From NCBI GenBank assembly GCA_049509675.1, contig JBEKZQ010000036.1:1-20346 (forward strand): 20,346 nt of DNA, in the 5' to 3' direction. The notes below the pieces were generated by a model. That model saw nothing but the letters and a program-made list of their open reading frames with translations, was not told the origin of the DNA and made no database searches. Origin of the DNA: JBEKZQ01 sp049509675. Lineage in GTDB: Bacteria > Planctomycetota > Planctomycetia > Pirellulales > Thermoguttaceae. A program made the translations under genes and the position numbers. How positions within the stretch are numbered: position 1 is the first letter of the stretch; each line of letters opens with the position of its first letter. Positions 14,480 to 20,346 of this stretch are shown piece by piece.

Positions 14480-14703
14480 AGCCCGATTCATCGGGCTTTC
14501 CGCCGCAGGCGGTTCTAGGCCCGTGCTTCAGCACGGGTAGACCAGCGCGATCGCGCTTTGGTGCGTCCCCTCGCCCCGTCCGCCCGCCGCCATCGGCGGC
14601 GGGCGGAGGGGGCGAGGGGCACAAGGGAGCGAGCATCTTTGCCAACCCGACGTAAACGTCGGGCCTGTGACCGGCTACGCTGGAAACGCCCGTGAACGGG
14701 CGT
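14480..14703. repeat. Array of seven consecutive palindromes
   Basis: In order: AGCCCGAT-TC-ATCGGGCT (14480-14497); CCGCC-GCA-GGCGG (14500-14512); CCCGTGCT-TC-AGCACGGG (14520-14537); AGCGCGATCGCGCT (14544-14557). Next is a large hairpin with 25-base arms at 14567-14591 and 14595-14619 (24 of 25 paired) and loop ATC. The last two are CCCGACGT-AA-ACGTCGGG (14646-14663) and ACGCCCGT-GA-ACGGGCGT (14686-14703). Four units share one design (8-bp stem, 2-base loop) but have unrelated stems. No gene is supported between 14330 and 14844. Confidence 0.9.
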
Positions 14704-14844
14704 AAAATCGTCTGCCAGAAAATCTTGCCGCACACTGTGACGTTCCTGGGCTTGCATTTCACGTACAACCCGCTCTAATCATCACGATCCCTTGCGGATG
14801 GACAACTTGTTCATCGCTGCCAACTCACACAAAGGAAACGAACC

Positions 14845-15177
14845 ATGGCGAAAGCGGCTGCCCCCAAGAAACCTCTGACCAAGACCGAACTGCTCATCAA
14901 CATTGCTGCGGCCACCGAAGTGCCCAAGCAGCAGGTGGCCGCGGTGCTGGAGGCCCTGGCCGCCGAAATCAAGACGAGCCTCGGCGCCAAGGGCGCCGGG
15001 GCAATCACCATCCCGGGCCTTGTGAAGATCGAAAAGAAGAAGGTCCCGGCCCGCAAGGCCGAGAAAGGCGTGCCCAACCCGTTCAAGCCCGGTGAATTGA
15101 TGGACCGTGCGGCCAAGCCGGCCTACAACAAGGTCAAGGTGCGGGCGTTGAAGCTGCTGAAGGACATGGCAAAGTAG
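14845..15177 (+). CDS. HU/IHF-family DNA-binding protein
   Basis: 110 residues. After a short Lys/Ala-rich tail (1-10) the HU fold follows: LTKTELLINIAAATEV and QQVAAVLEALAAEI helices, then ITIPGLVKIEKKKVPARKAE. The DNA-embracing arm (about 68-90) carries the conserved Asn78-Pro79 (VPNPF), and a basic C-terminal helix closes the protein. HU dimers bend and compact DNA. The arm GVPNPFKPGELMDRAAKPAYN differs from the usual RNPxTG form and fits the divergent HU group I associate with planctomycetes. ATG 14845 follows AAAGGAAACG. It appears monocistronic, starting 141 bases after the palindrome array. Confidence 0.92.
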   Translation: MAKAAAPKKPLTKTELLINIAAATEVPKQQVAAVLEALAAEIKTSLGAKGAGAITIPGLVKIEKKKVPARKAEKGVPNPFKPGELMDRAAKPAYNKVKVRALKLLKDMAK

Positions 15178-15259
15178 CTGTCGGTGAGATGTGGCACAAT
15201 CGGAGAATTGCCAGTTGCTCGCGGCCGCCCGTGCGCTTTCACCAAGGAATTTCAAGACC

Positions 15260-15966
15260 ATGCGACGATCCTTCGCCCTCTCGTTCGTTCTGACTTTGCT
15301 GTCGGCGGCCAACTGCCTCGCCCAACAGCTTGTGGTGACGCCGGAGAACCCCGGCGGCGTTCATCGCCTCAAGGAGCCGATCCGCTGGCGTGTGGCAGTT
15401 GCCGGCGCGAAGCCCGACGCCACGGCCGAGTTGCGCTCCGCATGTTCCTCGGCTGCTACCGCGCGGCCGACTACCTGGTCCGGCATCCCGACTGGGATGG
15501 CAAGACGCTGCTGGTTTTCGGCGTCAGCCAGGGCGGATACCAATCGCTCGTGACCGCCGCGCTGCACCCGCAGATCACGGCGATGATGGCCATTGCACCG
15601 GGCGGGTGCGACATCACCGGCCCGCTGGCAGGACGCGGCGACAGCTTCCCTTCCTTGCTCAGCGGTTGGCCGCGCCCGGCGAACCAACAGGCCATTATGG
15701 AAGCGGGGCGTTATTTCGACGTGGTCAACTTTGCCCCCCGCATCAAGTGTCCGGCCTTCGTATCGGTCGGCCTGATCGACGCGGTTTGCCGTCCCACGGG
15801 CATCTATGCCGCCTTCAATCAAGTGCCCGGCCGGAAGGAGTTGCTGGTGCTCCCCGATGCGCCGCACGACGGCGCCGGCCACCCCCGCTGTCAGGCGCGC
15901 ATGAGGGCCTGGCGGCAGGCCCTGCTCAAAGGCGAACCTGTGCCGCCGCCCGCCCGGTCCGATTGA
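15260..15966 (+). pseudogene. Acetyl xylan esterase (AXE1/cephalosporin-C deacetylase family) gene with internal deletion
   Basis: From ATG 15260 a signal peptide (RRSFALSFVLTLLSAANCLA) and the family's N-terminal strand region (QQLVVTPENPGGVHRLKEPI) run to about 15430 in one frame. The C-terminal half reads in another frame from about 15430: LRMFLGCYRAADYLVRHPDW, the nucleophile elbow GVSQGG, the acid in GLIDAVCRPTG and the base in DAPHDGAGHP, to TGA 15964-15966. The full catalytic triad is present in the second half, but about 200 residues expected between the parts are missing and the frame changes, so no normal enzyme can be made. The C-terminal frame alone is open from 15184 (260 residues), but its first 85 residues are not protein-like. 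Intact members deacetylate xylan or similar sugars outside the cell. Confidence 0.75.
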
Positions 15967-16122
15967 CCGGCATGCGTAACCGTTCACGGGCCGGGGACTG
16001 GTCCATTTTTCGGCCAGAAGATGCGGTTTTGCGAATCGACGATGGCCGAATCTGCATCCGTACTCAAAAGAACCTCTATTGCATCGGCAGCGCCGGGCGT
16101 CAATGAATGGGAGACAAGAACC

Positions 16123-18705
16123 ATGAGAGTTGTGCCGAAAGTCGTGATCTTGGCGGCTGCCTTGATCGTGGTTATCCTGGCGAGTTCTGCGGTTGCCGCA
16201 CCGCCGGAGCGTGTCTACATCGCCTGCGACGATCACACCGACTACTACTGGAGCGGCGACGCGGCGACCTACCGCCGCGCCTTCCTCGAGATGATTGACT
16301 ACTACCTGGCCCGCGCCGATGCCACGGCCGGACAACCGGACGACTACCAGGCCCGTTTCAACTGCGATGGCAGCCTGTGGATGTGGGAATACGAACGGAA
16401 CAAGTCGGCTGCCGACTTCCAGAGGCTCATTCGCCGCATCAAGGACGGCCACATCAGCGTGCCGCTGACGCCCATCACGCTCTGCTATGGCGCCATGCCG
16501 GCCGAAGGGGTGCTGCGCGCGATGTACTACGCCGGTCGAATCCAGCGGCGCTATGGCCTGCAACTGCCGACGGTTCAGCCCATGGAGGACCAGACCATGC
16601 CGTACGGCGTGGGGTCGCTCTTCACCGGTGCCGGCGCCAGGTACTGTTGGATGGGCATTTGCAGTTGCGCCTCCCGCGTAACCGACAACGCCGCGCCGCG
16701 GACGCACGAAATCTACTGGTGGACCGGCCTGGACGGCAGAAAACTACTGATCAAGTGGAACTCGCTGCACGGCAACGCGAGCATGGGCGGGTATGCCGAG
16801 GCCAGCAACCCCGCCGGCATCATCGACTACATGGACCACGATCCGGGCTACGCTTCGCGCTGGAAATATCCGCTCGTGAAGGCCGCTTTTGGCAAGGGCC
16901 ATGACAATCTCAAGACGCTGACTGCCGAGTTCGAGTCTGTGGCCAGGGACAAGACGACGGCCAACCGCCGGGTGCGGAACTCCAACGAAATCGACTTCTT
17001 CCAGGACTTCGAGGCGACCTACGGGTCCAAGACGCCGTCCTACTCGGCCGCCTTCGGCAACGAGTGGGACCTCTACCCGGCCTCGATGGCCGAGGTCTCG
17101 GCACGCGTGAAACGGGCCATCGAGAAACTGCGGGCCGCCGAGGCGATGGCCGTGCTGGTCAGCCTCAAGGAGCCGAAGTTCATGCTTGGGCACGAGGCTG
17201 CGCGCGACCAGGCGATGATGAACATGGGCCTGTACTTCAATCACGATTGGACCGGCGACGGCCCGGTCCGCCGCGACACGTTCCGCGATTGGGCCAAGGG
17301 CGTGGCCGCCCAGATCGAGAGCTATGTCGGCGCTCTTCATGACGACGCTGCTACTGCCCTGGGCCAGATGATTCGCACCAGCGGCACGCGCCCGCGGTTT
17401 TACGTCTTCAACCCGTTGGGTTGGACCCGCACCGACGCGGCCGATTTTGCCTGCGCAGGCTCGGGCTCGATCCATGTAGTCGATCTGCTCACCGGGCAGG
17501 AAGTGCCCTCGCAACGCATCACGATCGACGGCAAGCCGCATCTCCGCGTGCTGGCCGCCGACGTGCCATCGGTCGGCTACAAGGTTTTTGAGATCCGGCC
17601 GGGGGCGGGACAGCCCTTCCCCAATGCCGCCACGATTACCGGCAACCAGGTCGAGAACTCGGTCTACGCGCTGACAGTCGATGGCCGCGGCGCCATCACG
17701 AGCCTGGTCGACAAGACGCGTGGCAATCGCCAATTTGTCCGAACCATCCACGGCCGGGCGATCAACGACCTGGGTGCGGGCGACGGCCGTCTCGAAGTCG
17801 AAAACATGGGACCCGTTTCCGTAACGCTCAAGGCCGTTTCGTCCGCCGTCCTGGCCCACACGACGCGGATCACGCTCATCAGGGATTCCCGCCGGCTCGA
17901 CATCCGCAACGAGATCACGCAGAACTTCCACTCGACCGGCGACAGTCCGCCGCGCTGGGCCTTCAGCTTCGATCTCAATTCGCCCAACGTATGGCACGAG
18001 GAGGTTGGGGCGGTCATTCGCGCCCGGCTCCTTGCAGCCGGCGGGCACTACGCGCCGAACCACGCCCGCTACGATTGGCAAACACTCAATCACTTTGCCG
18101 ACATAAGCGGCGAGGGTGCCGGCGTAACGTTGGCCAACGCCGATTGCCTGTTCATGAAGGTGGGCGACAGCACCCTGACATTGCTCGACACCGCCAGTCC
18201 GCAAATCAGCGTGCTGGCAGGCGGTTTGGTCGACGGGGAGAGTCTGGGGATTCACCGTCAGGGCGGCGACAGCCACTTCCTCCAACGGTTCGCCCTGCAA
18301 ACCCATGACGCGTACCGCGAGGCCGAGGCCATGCGGTTCGCGCTTGCGCAACAGAACCCCTTCGTGACCGGGCAAGTTACCGGCCGGCGGCCCTTCTGCC
18401 CCGAGACGACTTATAGTCTGTTGACGATCAGCGATCCCAAGGTGCTCTTGTGGAGCTTGAAGCCCGCCGAGGATGGCATCGAGAGTGCCGGGGTCGCGAT
18501 GCGGGTCTGGAACCTGGCCGACGGGCCGGGCATGTTCACGGCCGCGATGGGGTCGCCGGGGATCGCGGCCGTAAAGCATACGACGCACATCGAGACCCCC
18601 ATCGGCGAAATGAGGATCATCAACGGGGACTTCACGGCGACGGCCGCGGCCCATGCCATGGAGACGTATTTGCTCGTGCCGTCGCGTTACAGGGCGTTGC
18701 GCTGA
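16123..18705 (+). CDS. Secreted glycoside hydrolase family 38-type alpha-mannosidase
   Basis: 860 residues from ATG 16123 (GGGAGA site ten bases before; the frame is open from 16021 but the signal peptide starts here). The signal peptide is VVILAAALIVVILA, with cleavage near AVA-A (residue 25). The GH38 catalytic half has HTDYYW (His38, Asp40; the HxD zinc pair), SLWMWEYER (84-92) and MEDQTMPYGVGSLF, where Asp156 aligns with the family's nucleophile. LIKWNSLHGN (His216) is a candidate fourth ligand. A three-helix region follows, then the C-terminal beta-sandwich half: FYVFNPLGWTRTD, ENSVYALTVDGRGAITSLVD, DSRRLDIRNEI. Family members remove alpha-mannose from glycans. The usual DxFGHS motif is replaced, so substrate is uncertain. 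Together with the adjacent esterase remnant and beta-helix gene it suggests polysaccharide use. Confidence 0.8.
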   Translation: MRVVPKVVILAAALIVVILASSAVAAPPERVYIACDDHTDYYWSGDAATYRRAFLEMIDYYLARADATAGQPDDYQARFNCDGSLWMWEYERNKSAADFQRLIRRIKDGHISVPLTPITLCYGAMPAEGVLRAMYYAGRIQRRYGLQLPTVQPMEDQTMPYGVGSLFTGAGARYCWMGICSCASRVTDNAAPRTHEIYWWTGLDGRKLLIKWNSLHGNASMGGYAEASNPAGIIDYMDHDPGYASRWKYPLVKAAFGKGHDNLKTLTAEFESVARDKTTANRRVRNSNEIDFFQDFEATYGSKTPSYSAAFGNEWDLYPASMAEVSARVKRAIEKLRAAEAMAVLVSLKEPKFMLGHEAARDQAMMNMGLYFNHDWTGDGPVRRDTFRDWAKGVAAQIESYVGALHDDAATALGQMIRTSGTRPRFYVFNPLGWTRTDAADFACAGSGSIHVVDLLTGQEVPSQRITIDGKPHLRVLAADVPSVGYKVFEIRPGAGQPFPNAATITGNQVENSVYALTVDGRGAITSLVDKTRGNRQFVRTIHGRAINDLGAGDGRLEVENMGPVSVTLKAVSSAVLAHTTRITLIRDSRRLDIRNEITQNFHSTGDSPPRWAFSFDLNSPNVWHEEVGAVIRARLLAAGGHYAPNHARYDWQTLNHFADISGEGAGVTLANADCLFMKVGDSTLTLLDTASPQISVLAGGLVDGESLGIHRQGGDSHFLQRFALQTHDAYREAEAMRFALAQQNPFVTGQVTGRRPFCPETTYSLLTISDPKVLLWSLKPAEDGIESAGVAMRVWNLADGPGMFTAAMGSPGIAAVKHTTHIETPIGEMRIINGDFTATAAAHAMETYLLVPSRYRALR

Positions 18706-18752
18706 TATCCGCAGCGGCAACGCTGGCTGGAGCAACGGCTCTGCCGGACCGT

Positions 18753-18782
18753 TTGCAGGCTCTCAGCCGGCAACGCTATAAT
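18753..18782 (+). promoter_or_regulatory. Promoter of a truncated gene
   Basis: TTGCAG (18753-18758), 18-base spacer, perfect TATAAT (18777-18782), 47 bases before ATG 18830. The reading frame it serves is cut after about 28 codons. Confidence 0.55.
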
Positions 18783-18829
18783 CGGCTCACGCACATCGCA
18801 ACATCCTCACCCGACACGGAGCCTTTCCC

Positions 18830-18911
18830 ATGAAACACCTTTGCGCCCGTAAGATGAAGGTCGTCATCGACGATTGGTCGTGGAAGATGAAGGTGGATTT
18901 CGCGGCCAAGG
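18830..18911 (+). pseudogene. 5' stub of an unrecognised gene
   Basis: ATG 18830 opens MKHLCARKMKVVIDDWSWKM and then KVDFAAK, with a good promoter upstream and CGGAG eleven bases before the start. Near 18911 the sequence turns into the reverse strand of a metallo-beta-lactamase-fold remnant, and the frame becomes Arg/Gly-rich antisense. I do not recognise the protein; the stub looks like a gene cut at its 28th codon. Confidence 0.35.
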
Positions 18912-19259
18912 CACCGTGTCGCCCAGGACCGTCCCGTGCTCCGCAGGCCGGATGTCGCTCCGTTCGGCCAGGTGGCGATGAACGCGGTTGGGGCCGTTCT
19001 CCCAACACGCAACGGTGGCGTGGACGGGCAGCGGGCGCGGCTGATCGGGTCGGTTGCTGCGGAGCAGGCACATCGACAGCCAATCGAGCTGCGCGAAATG
19101 GTGGAAGTGCGGATGGGTGAGGAGTACTTCATGAACAACGTGGACGCCGTGGCTGTGCTCGAACTCCAAGAGCGACGGCACCACGCCCATGCCCACGTCG
19201 ATCAAAGTGTGGCGGACGACCTGGCCGTTTCGCCGCTGGATCAATGAGTACGAGTTCAC
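18912..19259 (-). pseudogene. Metallo-beta-lactamase-fold hydrolase remnant
   Basis: About 116 codons read leftwards: GQVVRHTLIDVGMGVVPSLL, HVVHEVLLTHPHFHHFAQLD, then RPDQPRPLPVHATVACWENG and EHGTVLGDTV. The middle matches the metal-binding HxHxDH strand-loop of the MBL fold, but the Asp is replaced by His (HPHFHH, residues 49-54), which one base change GAC to CAC explains. The C-terminal half with the later metal ligands is missing, cut near 18912. The only start in frame is a GTG at 19259 without a clear ribosome site, so the N-terminus is probably also incomplete. Confidence 0.62.
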
Positions 19260-19285
19260 GCTTCTCTGCTTGTCGATTTGCCCCC

Positions 19286-19313
19286 TTGACTCTCTGGATC
19301 GTGGCGCAAGAAT
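19286..19313 (+). promoter_or_regulatory. Candidate promoter of the methyltransferase gene
   Basis: TTGACT (19286-19291), 16-base spacer, AAGAAT (19308-19313), 55 bases before ATG 19369. The -35 is good and the -10 fair. Confidence 0.35.
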
Positions 19314-19368
19314 GATTCCAAATGAGGGCCGTCCTTCACAGGCGGCCGGTTACCCGGAAGGAGAAACG

Positions 19369-19917
19369 ATGGCCGGTCACGTTTGCCCCTGGTGGGGCGG
19401 CTATTTCATCGACAATCCGCTGCGCCGCCTAATCCACAACCCGGTGAAGATCGTCGGCCCCTACGCCAAGCCGGGGATGACGGTCATGGACGTGGGCTGT
19501 GGCATGGGGATGTTCTCCATTGCGCTGGCGAAGATGGTGGGCGACCAGGGCCGGGTGATTGCCGTCGACCTCCAGCAGAAGATGCTGGATGTGCTGCGGC
19601 AACGGGCAGAAAAGGCGGGAGTGGCCGACCGAATCGAAACCTACAAGTGCGAGCAGGACCACCTGGGTGTTGAGACCCAGGCCAACTTCGCCCTGGCGTT
19701 CATGATGATTCATGAAGTGCCGGATCAACGGCGGCTGTTGGGCGAAATCCAGGCTTGTCTCAAACCGGGCGGGAAGCTGCTGGTGGCCGAGCCTTGTCTG
19801 CACGTTGCCGGGAGGGCGTTCGCCAACGAGATGACTATCGCAGAAGAAGTGGGCCTCCGGCCAGTTGAAGGGCCTCGGGTCCATGGATGCCGGGCGGCGG
19901 TGCTTGAGAAGGTGTAA
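19369..19917 (+). CDS. Class I SAM-dependent methyltransferase
   Basis: 182 residues from ATG 19369, chosen for the strong GGAAGGAG site seven bases upstream; the frame is open from 19189 but overlaps the remnant on the other strand. An N-terminal CPWWGGYFIDNPLRR stretch leads to motif I VMDVGCGMGMFS (about 40-51), then GRVIAVDLQQKML with the acidic ribose-binding Asp. FALAFMMIHEV marks motif IV, and LKPGGKLLVAEP is the usual strand before the final sheet. The protein is short but the SAM-binding core is complete. Small methyltransferases of this build act on small molecules such as quinone precursors or arsenite; the substrate cannot be read from the sequence. It appears to be a single-gene unit. 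Confidence 0.87.
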   Translation: MAGHVCPWWGGYFIDNPLRRLIHNPVKIVGPYAKPGMTVMDVGCGMGMFSIALAKMVGDQGRVIAVDLQQKMLDVLRQRAEKAGVADRIETYKCEQDHLGVETQANFALAFMMIHEVPDQRRLLGEIQACLKPGGKLLVAEPCLHVAGRAFANEMTIAEEVGLRPVEGPRVHGCRAAVLEKV

Positions 19918-20071
19918 CAATATGATGATCCTGCTTGATGCGTTCGGCCAGCACACCGGCCAAATGGTCGAAATCAGTGGGCGTCACGCCGGCTGATGTC
20001 GTAGGGTGCGGCCCCCCTTGCTGAAGTAATGGGGAAGAGGTGGGAGTTGTGTTACGCTGTCCGAGATGATG

Positions 20072-20346
20072 CTACTTGTTGAACTCCCCAGCGTCGTACT
20101 TCTTCCAGAACTCATCGGACGGGAACACGTCCGCTTGTCCGTAGCTAACTGTGATGGTCTTGAGGCTCTTCATCTGGCGGATTAGGTCTATCCCCTTGGT
20201 GACGTTCCTGGGCGTGAAACACAACGCCGTCAAGTTCATCCCTTCAAGCGGCGACAGATCCGATACCGGTGCGTCAATGCAATCCAACGTATTCAGAGGC
20301 ATCCCTTTCAGCGGCGACAGGTCGGATACCTTCGTCTGCTGGAAAA
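20072..20346 (-). CDS. C-terminal part of a leucine-rich-repeat-like protein (partial, runs off right edge)
   Basis: The frame is open from the right window edge to TAG at 20074-20072. It contains two consecutive repeats of about 23 residues: KVSDLSPLKGMPLNTLDCID and PVSDLSPLEGMNLTALCFTP. A closing module follows (LIRQMKSLKTITV, then FPSDEFWKKYDAGEFNK). Tandem SDLSPLKGMPL repeats of this kind are found in planctomycete proteins, often C-terminal to a serine/threonine kinase or a membrane anchor; whether that holds here lies outside the window. An internal ATG at 20302 exists, but the repeat continues upstream of it, so it is not taken as the start. The 154 bases between this stop and the methyltransferase gene hold no supported gene. 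Confidence 0.78.
   Translation of the reverse strand, partial: FQQTKVSDLSPLKGMPLNTLDCIDAPVSDLSPLEGMNLTALCFTPRNVTKGIDLIRQMKSLKTITVSYGQADVFPSDEFWKKYDAGEFNK

Noticed and set aside
14480..14703. CRISPR array
   Set aside because: Stems differ between units and spacing is irregular; there are no identical direct repeats and no cas genes.
15184..15441. N-terminal extension giving a 260-residue esterase
   Set aside because: The first 85 residues are frame-shifted sequence of the real N-terminus, which reads well from ATG 15260 in another frame.
16744..18735. 663-codon minus-strand frame opposite GH38
   Set aside because: Antisense composition; the plus strand shows consistent GH38 order from signal peptide to C-terminal domain.
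1..20346. tRNA, rRNA, integrase or transposase genes
   Set aside because: None recognised by eye on either strand; small structured RNAs without strong hairpins could be missed.

Overview
The window (about 60% G+C or more by eye) reads as a chromosomal segment of a planctomycete, probably of the Pirellulales/Gemmatales kind. The taxonomic call is inference from four things: a planctomycete-style long HU protein, a small lysine-rich winged-helix-like protein, SUMF1-like and beta-helix secreted proteins, and many intergenic palindromes of the kind common in those genomes. No rRNA, tRNA or CRISPR array is visible.

Layout. 1-2739: the 3' part of a FabH-like ketosynthase III, then a large alpha/beta-hydrolase lipoprotein. 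2740-3860: palindromes, a beta-lactamase-family gene stub, a small basic protein gene with a strong promoter and hairpin terminator, and a composite repeat. 3861-11331: a block of DNA-related genes. It holds a protein of five helicase-associated (HA) repeats, a Phd/YefM antitoxin whose toxin survives only as 15 codons, a PUA/EVE-like plus HNH nuclease, the wreck of a spore-photoproduct-lyase-like radical SAM gene, a SWIM zinc-finger protein, and a divergent RecQ-family helicase. 11332-14844: a secreted beta-helix protein flanked by two inverted copies of a twin-hairpin repeat, a membrane-anchored SUMF1-domain protein, and a striking run of back-to-back palindromes. 14845-18705: HU, an internally deleted acetyl xylan esterase gene, and a secreted GH38-type alpha-mannosidase. 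18706-20346: two abutting gene stubs (one a metallo-beta-lactamase-fold remnant), a small SAM methyltransferase, and the C-terminal end of a leucine-rich-repeat-like protein running off the right edge.

The main theme is gene decay around short repeats. At least six gene remnants lie in the spaces between intact genes, several starting within a few bases of a neighbour's stop codon. The clearest case is the SPL-like pseudogene (6586-7117). It is split by a 166-bp element with 12-bp terminal inverted repeats and a perfect 7-bp target duplication (GTAAACC). Removing the element plus one duplicate copy restores the reading frame. The same pseudogene carries a second repeat at the site of an internal deletion, and a close relative of that second repeat sits in frame inside the SUMF1-domain gene.

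Functionally, the 3.9-11.3 kb block looks like DNA repair or defence (HNH nuclease, SWIM protein, RecQ, HA repeats, antitoxin, lost photolyase-like gene). The genes are mostly separate transcription units, so a single system is not proven. The 11.5-18.7 kb block fits extracellular polysaccharide turnover (beta-helix protein, esterase remnant, GH38).
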